From an uncultured Oscillospiraceae bacterium (GTDB lineage: Bacteria > Bacillota > Clostridia > Oscillospirales > Oscillospiraceae): a DNA stretch of 36,886 nt. Positions 14,311 to 22,262 of this stretch are shown one piece after another. Below the pieces are notes generated by a model, which searched no databases, was not told where the DNA came from, and saw only the letters and a list, made by a program, of their open reading frames with translations. A program made the position numbers and the translations under genes. The stretch is taken from NCBI GenBank assembly GCA_934561515.1, contig CAKTGM010000017.1:1-36886 (forward strand), written 5' to 3'. Each line of letters begins with the position of its first letter. Within the stretch, counting starts at the first letter, position 1.

Positions 14311-16143
14311 GTGGATAAAAAACTTGAACGCATCCTGCCGCGCGTGCAGAAGCCCGCACGCTATGTCGGCGGGGAATTCAACGCCGTGATGAAGGACAAG
14401 AGCAAGGTCGATACGCGCGTCGCCTTCTGCTTTCCCGATACCTATGAGATCGGTATGTCGAACCTCGGTATGCGCATCCTCTACGGCGTGATGAACAACA
14501 TGGAGGGCGTGTGGTGCGAGCGCTGCTTCGCCCCCTGGGGCGACATGGAGCAGGAGATGCGTCAGGCAAACATCCCGCTCTACGCGCTCGAATCCTTCGA
14601 CCCCATCCGCGATTTTGACATCATCGCCTTTTCCGTCGGCTACGAGATGGCCTTCCCCGCGATGGTCAATATGCTCGACCTTGCGGGCGTTCCGCTGCAC
14701 GCAAGCGAGCGCACGGCGCTCACGCCGCTCGTCATCGCGGGCGGCACGGCGATGTACAACTGCGAGCCCATCGCCGACTTCATCGACCTTGCCTTCATCG
14801 GCGAGGGCGAGGAGATGGACGTGGAGCTCATCGAGCTGCACCGTCAGGCGCGGCGCGAGGGCTGGAGCAAGCACGATTTCCTCGTGCGCGCGGCGCAGAT
14901 CCGCGGCATCTATGTGCCGAGCCTTTACGACGTTGCCTACAACGACGACGGCACGGTGAAGTCCATCACCGCCAAGGAGGGCGCGCCCAAAACGGTGCTC
15001 AAGCGCATCGTCGAGAATATGGACGAGGCGTACTACCCCACAAAGACCATCGTTCCCTCGACCGAGATCGTGCAGGACCGTGTTTCGCTCGAGCTGTTCC
15101 GCGGCTGCATCCGCGGCTGCCGCTTCTGTCAGGCGGGTTATGTCTACCGCCCGGTGCGCAACCGCTCGGAAAAGCTCCTGCGCGACTATGCCATCGAAGC
15201 GGTCGAGGATTCCGGCTATCAGGATATGACCCTCTCCTCGCTCTCCACGTCCGACTATCCGCATCTTGTCGAGCTGTGCGACGATCTGGAGGATTTCTGC
15301 GCCCAGCGCCACCTGACGCTCGCGCTGCCGTCGCTGCGCGCCGACAACTTCTCCATGGCGCTGATGGAGCGGCTGCAAAAGGGGAGAAAGACGGGGCTTA
15401 CCTTCGCGCCCGAGGCGGGCACGCAGAGACTGCGCGACGCCATCAACAAAAATCTCACGGAAGAGGACCTGCTCGCCTCCTGCCGCCGCGCCTTCGCCGG
15501 CGGCTACAGCGCGGTCAAGCTCTACTTCATGCTCGGCCTTCCGACCGAGACGGACGAGGACGTGCTCGGCATTGCGGACATCGCGGCAAACGTCATGCAC
15601 GCATGGCGCGAGAGCGCGGTCAACAAGAGCCGCGGCGTTCGCATCACGGTGTCGACCTCGTGGTTCGTGCCCAAGCCCCACACGGCCTTCCAGTGGGAGC
15701 CGCAGATCCCCATCGAGGAATACGAGCGCCGCGTCAAGCTCCTGCGCGAGGCGATCAACACCAAGTCCGTCATCTACAACTGGCATCCCTCGCCCACAAG
15801 CTTCATGGAGGCCGTCATCTCCTGCGGCGACCGCAGGCTCGGCAAGGTCATCGAGAGCGCGTGGCGCAAGGGCGAAACGCTCAGCGCGTGGGAGGATTAC
15901 TTTGACCTGAGCCGCTGGATGGAGGCCTTTGAAGAGTGCGGCCTCGACCCGCATTTTTACGCCAACCGCCGCCGCAGCGAGGATGAGATCCTGCCGTGGA
16001 GCATGATCTCCACCGGCGTGTCGCCCGCCTACTTCAAGCGCGAGCACGCGCTGACATTTGAGGGCGTGACCACGCCCGACTGCCGCACGCACTGTAACGC
16101 CTGCGGCGCAAACTGCCTTGTGGGAGGAACGTGCAATGTCTAA
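14311..16143 (+). CDS. B12-binding radical SAM protein (TIGR03960-like)
   Basis: 610 residues from GTG 14311, preceded by AAGGGAG. The N-terminal third (about 35-200) has the cobalamin-binding-like fold (FPDTYEIGMSNLGMRILYG; then VIAGGTAMYNCEPIADFID). The radical SAM core carries C266, C270 and C273 (CIRGCRFC), binding a 4Fe-4S cluster that cleaves S-adenosylmethionine. A second cysteine group ends the protein (CRTHCNACGANCLVGGTC) and may hold another cluster. It matches the TIGR03960 family, whose members pair with a DUF2344 protein, as here with an 8-nt overlap. The substrate is unknown; an RNA or ribosomal modification is often assumed. Confidence 0.85.
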   Translation: MDKKLERILPRVQKPARYVGGEFNAVMKDKSKVDTRVAFCFPDTYEIGMSNLGMRILYGVMNNMEGVWCERCFAPWGDMEQEMRQANIPLYALESFDPIRDFDIIAFSVGYEMAFPAMVNMLDLAGVPLHASERTALTPLVIAGGTAMYNCEPIADFIDLAFIGEGEEMDVELIELHRQARREGWSKHDFLVRAAQIRGIYVPSLYDVAYNDDGTVKSITAKEGAPKTVLKRIVENMDEAYYPTKTIVPSTEIVQDRVSLELFRGCIRGCRFCQAGYVYRPVRNRSEKLLRDYAIEAVEDSGYQDMTLSSLSTSDYPHLVELCDDLEDFCAQRHLTLALPSLRADNFSMALMERLQKGRKTGLTFAPEAGTQRLRDAINKNLTEEDLLASCRRAFAGGYSAVKLYFMLGLPTETDEDVLGIADIAANVMHAWRESAVNKSRGVRITVSTSWFVPKPHTAFQWEPQIPIEEYERRVKLLREAINTKSVIYNWHPSPTSFMEAVISCGDRRLGKVIESAWRKGETLSAWEDYFDLSRWMEAFEECGLDPHFYANRRRSEDEILPWSMISTGVSPAYFKREHALTFEGVTTPDCRTHCNACGANCLVGGTCNV

Positions 16144-16798
16144 GCTGAGATTGATCTTCGTCAAGGAGCAGCAGGCCTCCTATATTTCGCATCTCGACGT
16201 GATGCGTACCTTCCAGCGCGTGTTCCCGCGCGCGGGACTTTCCATCAGGCACTCCAACGGCTTCCACCCCCATCCCATTTTGTCCATCGTGCTGCCGCTG
16301 CCCGTGGGCCAGTCGAGCGAGTGCGAGATATTGGACTTTGAAAGCGTGGAGGAGAGCGCCGGCGAGGGCGTCGCCGAGGCGCTCAACACCGGTATGCCCG
16401 CGGGACTTCGCGTGCTCGACTGCTACGCCGCCTCGCGCCCCGTGCGCGAGATGGCGCTGCTGCGCGCGCGCCTTGAGATGGAATATGACGGCGGCGTGAG
16501 CGAGGACGCCTGCGAGCGCATCCGCGCGCTTTTCGCGCAGGAGGAGGTCTTCGTCGAAAAGCGCACGAAGCACAAGGGCATGACCGAGCTGAACATCGTG
16601 CCGCTCATCCATTCGCTCACGCTGACGGAGGAGCCGGGGATGATCGTGGCCGATGCCATCGTCGCCGCGCAGGACCCGGGACTCAACCCTGCGCTCATCG
16701 GCGCGGCCATCGCGCGGCACCTTCCCGAGATCGCACCGGACTTTGTCCGCGTGCGCAGAAAAGAGGTCTACGACAGGGAAATGAACATTTTCCGCTGA
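16136..16798 (+). CDS. radical SAM-associated DUF2344 protein (TIGR03936-like)
   Basis: 220 residues from ATG 16136, which lies 8 nt before the end of the radical SAM gene, with GGGAGGAA upstream. The opening LRLIFVKEQQASYISHLDVMRTFQRVF and the block SNGFHPHPILSIVLPLPVGQSSECE are hallmarks of this family, recalled as TIGR03936/DUF2344. It is always near, or fused to, the B12-binding radical SAM protein and probably acts in the same reaction, perhaps binding the substrate. It is cytoplasmic, with no signal or membrane helix. The product has about the usual length. Confidence 0.85.
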   Translation: MSKLRLIFVKEQQASYISHLDVMRTFQRVFPRAGLSIRHSNGFHPHPILSIVLPLPVGQSSECEILDFESVEESAGEGVAEALNTGMPAGLRVLDCYAASRPVREMALLRARLEMEYDGGVSEDACERIRALFAQEEVFVEKRTKHKGMTELNIVPLIHSLTLTEEPGMIVADAIVAAQDPGLNPALIGAAIARHLPEIAPDFVRVRRKEVYDREMNIFR

Positions 16799-16833
16799 TG
16801 TGAGCAGAATTTTTCCCTTTTTGTAAAAAATGC

Positions 16834-16862
16834 TTGCAATTCATCCTGCCGTATGATATGCT
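16834..16862 (+). promoter_or_regulatory. promoter of rplS
   Basis: TTGCAA (16834-16839), a 17-nt spacer and TATGCT (16857-16862) form a good housekeeping promoter. Transcription would start near 16869, about 100 nt before rplS. Confidence 0.6.
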
Positions 16863-16872
16863 ACCATAGCTT

Positions 16873-16960
16873 GAAAAGGGCGGTCCTCTGCCGTGCGCGG
16901 GTGAAAGAATCCCGAAAGCGCCACAGAAAAGCGGTCAAGAACGCCTATAAATAGGAGGAA
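16873..16960 (+). ncRNA. probable L19 leader (autoregulatory element of rplS)
   Basis: A leader of about 90 nt separates the promoter from rplS. It is GC-rich with short complementary blocks (for example GGGCGGTCC and later GCGGTC-containing segments, and CGGGTGAAAGAATCCCG as a small hairpin near 16898-16914). Low-GC Gram-positives carry an L19 leader here that represses rplS. The match rests on position and foldability, not on an alignment. Confidence 0.4.
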
Positions 16961-16967
16961 ATTACCC

Positions 16968-17309
16968 ATGGATCTCATCAAAGAGCTCGAATCCCAGCAG
17001 CTGAAGAAGGAAATGCCCGTCATCAACGTCGGCGATACCGTCCGCGTTCATGTCAAGATCAAGGAAGGCTCCCGCGAGCGTATCCAGGTCTTCGAGGGCA
17101 TCGTCATCGCGAAGAAGCACGGCGGTCTTGAGGAGACCTTCACCGTTCGCCGTCTCGCCTACGGCGTCGGCGTGGAGAAGGTGTTCCCCATCCACTCCCC
17201 CCTCATCGAGAAGGTCGAGACCGTGCGCAGCGGTTATGTTCGCCGCGCCAAGCTGTATTACCTGCGCGGCCGCGTCGGTAAGGCTGCCAAGATCCGCGAG
17301 AAGCTGTAA
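16968..17309 (+). CDS. rplS: 50S ribosomal protein L19
   Basis: 113 residues from ATG 16968, 7 nt after AGGAGGA. Family hallmarks are the start LIKELESQQLKKEMP, then GDTVRVHVKIKEGSRERIQVFEGIVIA and the end YVRRAKLYYLRGRVGKAAKIREKL. L19 sits at the 30S-50S interface near the A site. Length is normal. It is transcribed alone, with its own promoter and leader and a strong terminator at 17328-17361; the lepB-rbgA-rnhB genes follow as a separate unit. Confidence 0.97.
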   Translation: MDLIKELESQQLKKEMPVINVGDTVRVHVKIKEGSRERIQVFEGIVIAKKHGGLEETFTVRRLAYGVGVEKVFPIHSPLIEKVETVRSGYVRRAKLYYLRGRVGKAAKIREKL

Positions 17310-17327
17310 GACAGATTCTTTGAGAAC

Positions 17328-17361
17328 AAAAAAGCGTGGTTTTGTAAACCACGCTTTTTTT
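17328..17361 (+). terminator. terminator of rplS
   Basis: A-rich arm plus GCGTGGTTT pairs with AAACCACGC around TG, followed by seven T. A textbook hairpin, possibly active both ways. Confidence 0.92.
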
Positions 17362-17362
17362 G

Positions 17363-17390
17363 TTGCCTTTTGTGAAAATCGTGATAAAAT
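17363..17390 (+). promoter_or_regulatory. possible promoter of the lepB operon
   Basis: TTGCCT (17363-17368), a 16-nt spacer and TAAAAT (17385-17390) lie between the rplS terminator and lepB. It is a moderate match, supported by the strong terminator just before it. Confidence 0.4.
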
Positions 17391-17441
17391 AGATAAATTA
17401 GAGAATCAGGCGCTTTTCGCCGCGACAGGGAGAGATAGACC

Positions 17442-18062
17442 ATGGACGAATTTGATCAGAAATTGGATATTCACGAGGAGAGCAGCGAGGAGATCGTGGA
17501 AAAGATCCCCGGACGCGACGTGTACGAAACGATCTCGTCACTTGTCTCGGCGCTGCTCGTCGTCACGCTGGTGTTCACCTTTGTTGTGCGCCTGATGGGT
17601 GTTTCCGGCCCGTCGATGATCCCGACCTTGCAGGACGGCGACCGTTTGCTCGTGGTGAACTCGCTGCTTTGCGGCGAGTATGAGGTCGGCGACATTGTCA
17701 TCGCGCGCAAGGAGACCTTCGACGCGCAGCCCATCGTCAAGCGCGTGATCGCAACCGCGGGGCAGACCGTTGATATCGACTTTAACCTTGGTCGCGTCTA
17801 TGTGGACGGCGTGATGCTCGAGGAGGATTACATCAACGATCTTACCTACCGCGAGGAGGGAACGCTCTTTCCCCTCACCGTTCCGGAGGGGGAGGTCTTC
17901 CTGCTCGGCGACAACCGCAACCACTCCAACGACAGCCGCGATTCCTCGCTCGGCACGGTGGATACGAGGCTGCTCATCGGCAAGGCGGTGTTCCTCGTCT
18001 TCCCGGGGCGCGATTACCTGACCGAACAGCGCGAATTTGGCCGCATCGGTCTTCTGAAATAA
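17442..18062 (+). CDS. lepB: signal peptidase I
   Basis: 206 residues from ATG 17442 with GGGAG upstream. A charged cytoplasmic start is followed by one membrane helix (about 34-53), then the catalytic domain outside. Ser58 in GPSM and Lys100 in IVKRV form the Ser-Lys dyad of S26 peptidases; the box GDNRNHSNDSR is also present. It removes Sec and Tat signal peptides from exported proteins, such as the giant surface protein here. It resembles the short Gram-positive type with a single helix. It starts an operon with rbgA, rnhB and yraN (rbgA begins 13 nt after its stop). Confidence 0.95.
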   Translation: MDEFDQKLDIHEESSEEIVEKIPGRDVYETISSLVSALLVVTLVFTFVVRLMGVSGPSMIPTLQDGDRLLVVNSLLCGEYEVGDIVIARKETFDAQPIVKRVIATAGQTVDIDFNLGRVYVDGVMLEEDYINDLTYREEGTLFPLTVPEGEVFLLGDNRNHSNDSRDSSLGTVDTRLLIGKAVFLVFPGRDYLTEQREFGRIGLLK

Positions 18063-18075
18063 AGGAGAGAGTACC

Positions 18076-18948
18076 ATGCAGCTTGAAAGCTTAAGCTGGT
18101 TTCCCGGCCACATGACCAAGACCCGCCGCATGATCGCCGCAGAGCTCGGCAACGTGGACGCGGTGTGCGAGATCTTGGACGCGCGCATCCCCATGAGCAG
18201 CCGCAACCCCGATGTGGACGAGCTGACGGCGGGCAAGCCCCGCTTGATCGTTCTCAACCGCGTCGATCAGGCGGACCCCGAAATGACAAAAAAGTGGGCA
18301 TCCTACTTCCGCTCGCTCGGCTATGCCGTCATCGAAACGGACGCAAAGCAGGGCGGCGGCGTGAAGCAGTTTTCCTCCGCCGTGCGCACGCTCCTGCGCG
18401 AGAAGATCGCCTCTTACGAGGCCAAGGGGCAGGTCGGGCGCGTGCTGCGCGTGATGGTGCTCGGCATCCCGAACGTCGGCAAGTCGACCTTCATCAACAA
18501 AGTCTCCGGCCGCAAGAGCGCCAAGGCGGAGGACCGCCCGGGCGTGACGCGCACGAAGCAGTGGGTGCCCGTCGACAAGACGCTGGAGCTGCTCGACACG
18601 CCGGGCATCCTGTGGCCGAAGTTTGAAGACAGCGGCGTTGGTATCCGCCTTGCCTTCACCGGCGCCATCCGCGACGAGGTCGTCGATATCGAGGAGCTTG
18701 CCATGCGCCTGATGGACTACCTCGGCAAGAACTATCCCAAGGCCATTGAGGAGCGCTACAAGCTCGCCATCTCCGAGGAGGACGACGGCTATGCGCTGCT
18801 GGAAAAGGCGGGGCGCAAGCGCGGCTTTTTGATCTCCGGCGGCGAGGTGGACACCGAGCGCATGAGCCGCATTCTGCTCGATGAATTCCGCGGCGGCAAG
18901 CTGGGACGCTTTACACTCGAACTGCCGCCCGAGGGGGAGAGCGCATGA
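18076..18948 (+). CDS. rbgA: ribosome biogenesis GTPase RbgA (YlqF)
   Basis: 290 residues from ATG 18076, with AAGGAGAG upstream. The G motifs are in circularly permuted order: NRVD (G4) near residue 61 comes before GIPNVGKST (G1) near 130 and DTPG (G3) near 173. The WFPGHM opening is diagnostic. A helical C-terminal RNA-binding part follows. RbgA drives late maturation of the 50S subunit. Its stop overlaps the rnhB start (ATGA), so the two are translationally coupled, as often in Firmicutes. Confidence 0.95.
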   Translation: MQLESLSWFPGHMTKTRRMIAAELGNVDAVCEILDARIPMSSRNPDVDELTAGKPRLIVLNRVDQADPEMTKKWASYFRSLGYAVIETDAKQGGGVKQFSSAVRTLLREKIASYEAKGQVGRVLRVMVLGIPNVGKSTFINKVSGRKSAKAEDRPGVTRTKQWVPVDKTLELLDTPGILWPKFEDSGVGIRLAFTGAIRDEVVDIEELAMRLMDYLGKNYPKAIEERYKLAISEEDDGYALLEKAGRKRGFLISGGEVDTERMSRILLDEFRGGKLGRFTLELPPEGESA

Positions 18949-19568
18949 GCGTTGACCTGCATTATGAGGCGCAGGCCCGCGCGGCGGGCCATGCTTTCGT
19001 CTGCGGAGTGGACGAGGCGGGTGCAGGGCCGCTGATGGGGCCTGTGTACGCCGCTGCCGTCATCCTGCCGGAAAACTGCGAGATCGAAGGGCTGAACGAC
19101 TCGAAAAAGCTGACGGAGAAAAAGCGCGAGGCGCTTTTTCCCGTTATTTTTGAAAAGGCCGTCGCCTGCGCCGTCGCGTCCGTCGACGCAAGCGAGATCG
19201 ATGCGACGGACATTCTGAGCGCGCGCATGAAGGCAATGCAGCTCGCCATCGACGCGCTTTCAGTCCCGGCGGACTACGCGCTCATCGACGGCAACCGCGA
19301 CCATGGCGCGTCGGCGCGCATCACCACGCCGCACGAGCTGATCGTCGGCGGGGACGGCGCGAGTCTTTCCATTGCTGCGGCGAGCGTGCTGGCAAAGGTC
19401 AGCCGCGACCGCTACGTGGTCGAGGTGCTGGATGCGCAGTACCCCGCGTATCAGTTTGCCAAGCACAAGGGCTACGGCACAAAGCTCCACTATGAAATGC
19501 TGGGCCGCTTTGGTCCCAGCCCCGTGCACCGCAAGACCTTCCTCAAAAAGTGGGAGGCGCGGCGATGA
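18945..19568 (+). CDS. rnhB: ribonuclease HII, with altered GRG motif
   Basis: 207 residues from ATG 18945, overlapping rbgA. It removes single ribonucleotides and RNA primers from DNA. Catalytic D23 and E24 (CGVDEAG) and the later Asp in YALIDGNR are present, as is the C-terminal region (FAKHKGYGTKLHYEMLGRFGPSPVHRKTF). The conserved Gly-Arg-Gly after DEA reads Gly26-Ala27-Gly28 here. That Arg helps recognise the RNA-DNA junction, so activity on single ribonucleotides may be changed. It is coupled to yraN downstream (ATGA). Confidence 0.93.
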   Translation: MSVDLHYEAQARAAGHAFVCGVDEAGAGPLMGPVYAAAVILPENCEIEGLNDSKKLTEKKREALFPVIFEKAVACAVASVDASEIDATDILSARMKAMQLAIDALSVPADYALIDGNRDHGASARITTPHELIVGGDGASLSIAAASVLAKVSRDRYVVEVLDAQYPAYQFAKHKGYGTKLHYEMLGRFGPSPVHRKTFLKKWEARR

Positions 19569-19924
19569 GCACCAAGCAGGACGGCGACTGGGGCGAGGCG
19601 CTGGCCGCGGAATACCTCGAAGCGCGCGGCTGCCGCATCGTGGAAAAAGAGTGGCGCTGCCGCTTCGGCGAGATCGATCTCATCGCCGAAAAAGACGGGG
19701 TGATCCTCTTTGTCGAGGTCAAGCTGCGCACGAATTTACAGTATGGGATGCCGCGCGAATACGTCACGGCGAAAAAGCAGGAAAAGCTGCGCGCCGCGGC
19801 GCTGCTTTATCTCAGTATGCACGGCCTTGACGCGCCCGCCCGCTTCGACGTGGCGGAGGTCTACACCGACGCGCACCACAGCGCGCGCTCCACGCGCATC
19901 GAATACCTCGAGGACGCATTTTAA
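19565..19924 (+). CDS. yraN: UPF0102 (YraN-like) endonuclease-fold protein
   Basis: 119 residues from ATG 19565, overlapping the rnhB stop by 4 nt. The family pattern GDWGEALAAEYLEARGCRIVEKEWRCR...GEIDLIA...FVEVKLR contains the E, D and E-x-K residues of a PD-(D/E)xK nuclease fold. YraN proteins commonly follow rnhB; their function is unsettled and Holliday-junction-type or repair nuclease roles are only suggested. Usual length, cytoplasmic. Confidence 0.88.
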   Translation: MSTKQDGDWGEALAAEYLEARGCRIVEKEWRCRFGEIDLIAEKDGVILFVEVKLRTNLQYGMPREYVTAKKQEKLRAAALLYLSMHGLDAPARFDVAEVYTDAHHSARSTRIEYLEDAF

Positions 19925-19949
19925 CTTGAGAAAAGAAGGGAGGCCGGCG

Positions 19950-20639
19950 ATGGCTCTATACGCGATCGGCGATCTGCACCTGTCGCTCGGCACGGACAAG
20001 CCCATGGACGTGTTCGGCCCGAAGTGGTCGAACTATGTCGAGCGCATCCGCGAAAATTTTTCGGCGCTGCACGAGGATGACGTCATCGTGCTGGCGGGCG
20101 ATATCTCCTGGGGAATGTCGCTCGAGCAGTCGCTGCCCGATTTTCAATTTATCGACGCGCTGCCGGGGAAAAAGCTTCTTTTGAAGGGCAACCACGACTA
20201 CTGGTGGGGGACGGCGGCGAAGATGAATCGCTTTTTTGCAGAGCACGGGCTCACGACCTTCGATATCCTCTACAACAACGCCTTTTTCTACGGCGATCAC
20301 GCCATCTGCGGCACGCGCGGCTGGTTTTATGAGGAGGACGCGGCGGGAACGCACACGGGCAAGATGCTCGCGCGCGAGGCGCTGCGGCTGGAAGCCTCGC
20401 TCAAGGCGGCGGAGGGGAGACCCATCTTCTGCTTTCTGCACTATCCGCCCATCTATCAGGGCTATCAGTGCCCCGAGATGCTTGCCCTTCTCGATAAGTA
20501 CGAGGTCGAGCGCTGCTATTACGGGCATTTGCACGGCTATACGCACCGCCGCGCCTTCGAGGGGCGGCGCGGAAAAACCGACTATGCGCTCATCTCGGCG
20601 GATTATGTCGGCTTCCAGCCGGTGAAAATTTACGATTAG
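19950..20639 (+). CDS. metallophosphoesterase (calcineurin-like)
   Basis: 229 residues from ATG 19950, after GGGAGG with 6 nt spacing. All five phosphoesterase motifs are visible: GDLHL (near 7), GDISW (near 50), GNHD (near 79), LHYPP (near 163) and GHLHG (near 192). They bind two metals. Proteins of this group in Clostridia lack a known substrate; a phosphodiester or phosphomonoester is likely. It lies 25 nt after yraN and probably ends that operon; a new promoter precedes tig. Confidence 0.88.
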   Translation: MALYAIGDLHLSLGTDKPMDVFGPKWSNYVERIRENFSALHEDDVIVLAGDISWGMSLEQSLPDFQFIDALPGKKLLLKGNHDYWWGTAAKMNRFFAEHGLTTFDILYNNAFFYGDHAICGTRGWFYEEDAAGTHTGKMLAREALRLEASLKAAEGRPIFCFLHYPPIYQGYQCPEMLALLDKYEVERCYYGHLHGYTHRRAFEGRRGKTDYALISADYVGFQPVKIYD

Positions 20640-20686
20640 GTCAAAAATTGATGCAAAAAAGGGTGGAAATCCAAAGAAACGTATGC

Positions 20687-20692
20687 TATAAT
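20687..20692 (+). promoter_or_regulatory. extended -10 promoter of tig
   Basis: TATAAT with TG one base before it (TGCTATAAT). The -35 side is weak (TGGAAA 17 nt upstream). It is about 60 nt ahead of tig. An imperfect palindrome CATCATTATCATAATATATGATG lies between it and the tig start (near 20707-20729) and could be an operator. Confidence 0.6.
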
Positions 20693-20753
20693 ACCACTTT
20701 GCAAAAGCATCATTATCATAATATATGATGTCAATACGGAGGAAAAAGAAATC

Positions 20754-22145
20754 ATGACTGTTAAGAATGTTGAAAAGCTGGAAAAGAGCAGAGTCGCGGT
20801 GACCGTTGAGGTCGGCGCGGAGGAATTTGAAGCCGCCGTTGCCAAGGCCTACGCCAAGGCCCGCGGTAAGCTCAGCATTCCCGGCTTCCGCCCCGGCAAG
20901 GCCCCCCGCAAGATGATCGAAAAGCTCTACGGCGCGGGCGTTTTCTACAGCGATGCTGTTGATATCGTTCTGCCCGAGGCATATACGCAGGCCATCGGCC
21001 AGAGCGGTCTCAATGTTGTCGGCTATCCCGAGATCGAGATCGTGGACGACAAGATCGACGAGAACGGCTTTACCTTCAAGGCGACCATCGCCGTGTATCC
21101 CGAGGTCAAGCTCGGCGAGTACAAGGGCCTGACCGCCGAGAAGGAAGAGGTCAAGGTCAGCGCTGACGACGTCAAGGAGCGTCTGAACGAGATGGCCGAG
21201 CGCAACGCCCGCCTCGTTTCCGTGGACCGCAAGGCCAAGAAGGGCGACATTGCCGTCATCGACTTCGAGGGCTTCGACAATGGCGAGGCGTTCGAGGGCG
21301 GCAAGGGCGAGAACTACGAGCTCGAGCTCGGCTCCGGCAGCTTCGTTCCCGGCTTTGAGGATCAGGTCATCGGCATGAAGGCCGGTGAAGAGAAGGATCT
21401 CGACATCACCTTCCCCGAGGATTACCACGCAGACCTCGCCGGCAAGAAGGTCGTCTTCCACGTCAAGGCCAAGGAGATCAAGTGCAAGGAGCTGCCCAAG
21501 CTCGACGACGATTTCGCCAAGGACGTGTCTGAGTTCGACACGCTCAAGGAGCTCAAGGACAGCATCAAGCGCGAGATCACCGAGCAGCGCGAGCAGGCCG
21601 CGAAGTTCTCGATCGAGAGCAGCCTCATGGAGAAGGTCGCCGAGGGCATCGAGTGCGACATCCCCGACGCGATGATCGAAGAGCAGTGCGCCCGCTTCCT
21701 CGATGACTTCAAGCAGCGTCTGCAGGCGCAGGGCATCCCCTACGACCAGTACTGCAAGATGACCGGCATGAACGAGGAGAAGTTCATGGAGGACGGCAAG
21801 GAGCCCGCAATGCGTCAGGTCCGCATGGATCTCGCCGTCAACGCCATCATCAAGGAGGAGAACCTTGACGCGACCGACGAGGAAGTGGAAAAGCAGTATA
21901 CCGACCTTGCCGAGAAGTACAGCATGGACGTGAACGAGCTCAAGAAGTACCTCGATGAGATGAGCGTCCGCGCCCAGCTCATCCGCGACAAGGCCATCAA
22001 CCTTGTGGTCGACAGCGCCAAGATCGAAAAGAAGAAGGCTGCCAAGAAGGAAGCCGAGGCTGAATCCGCCGAGGGCGAGGAGAAGCCCGCCAAGAAGACC
22101 GCTGCCAAGAAGACTGCCAAGAAGGAAGAAGAAAAGGCTGAATAA
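20754..22145 (+). CDS. tig: trigger factor
   Basis: 463 residues from ATG 20754 with ACGGAGGA upstream. Ribosome-binding domain at 1-120 contains the signature G44-F-R-P-G-K-A-P. An FKBP-type PPIase domain spans about 155-245, then a helical chaperone arm. The last ~40 residues (about 422-463) are a repeat-like tail of K, A and E (KKTAAKKTAKKEE) not found in the E. coli protein; similar tails occur in Clostridia. It folds nascent chains at the ribosome exit. It leads the tig-clpP-clpX-lon-ysxC block. Confidence 0.97.
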   Translation: MTVKNVEKLEKSRVAVTVEVGAEEFEAAVAKAYAKARGKLSIPGFRPGKAPRKMIEKLYGAGVFYSDAVDIVLPEAYTQAIGQSGLNVVGYPEIEIVDDKIDENGFTFKATIAVYPEVKLGEYKGLTAEKEEVKVSADDVKERLNEMAERNARLVSVDRKAKKGDIAVIDFEGFDNGEAFEGGKGENYELELGSGSFVPGFEDQVIGMKAGEEKDLDITFPEDYHADLAGKKVVFHVKAKEIKCKELPKLDDDFAKDVSEFDTLKELKDSIKREITEQREQAAKFSIESSLMEKVAEGIECDIPDAMIEEQCARFLDDFKQRLQAQGIPYDQYCKMTGMNEEKFMEDGKEPAMRQVRMDLAVNAIIKEENLDATDEEVEKQYTDLAEKYSMDVNELKKYLDEMSVRAQLIRDKAINLVVDSAKIEKKKAAKKEAEAESAEGEEKPAKKTAAKKTAKKEEEKAE

Positions 22146-22177
22146 GCGGCAAACCGGCCATAATAGAAAGAACGAGT

Positions 22178-22214
22178 CGATCAACCACAAATGCCAGCCA
22201 TTTGTGGTTGATCG
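22178..22214. repeat. perfect 16-bp inverted repeat between tig and clpP
   Basis: CGATCAACCACAAATG (22178-22193) and CATTTGTGGTTGATCG (22199-22214) are exact inverted copies around CCAGC. There is no T run after it on either strand, so it is not a standard terminator. It does not match CIRCE or the CtsR box. It could be an RNA processing or stabilising hairpin, or an operator. Confidence 0.75.
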
Positions 22215-22262
22215 CGTACATACCAACTTTTTGAACAGGGTATGAACAAGGAGGTTACCAAG

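Noticed and set aside
14275..16164. 629-codon open frame on the minus strand
   Set aside because: Lies entirely opposite the radical SAM gene, has no ribosome binding site or domain pattern, and is a product of high-GC codons.
20707..20729. AT-rich palindrome before tig as a definite stress-regulator box
   Set aside because: Imperfect symmetry and no match to CtsR or CIRCE; kept only as a remark in the promoter entry.
19956..22226. 756-codon minus-strand open frame opposite the phosphoesterase and tig
   Set aside because: Leucine- and valine-rich translation of the complementary strand of conserved genes, crossing several gene boundaries; no coding evidence.
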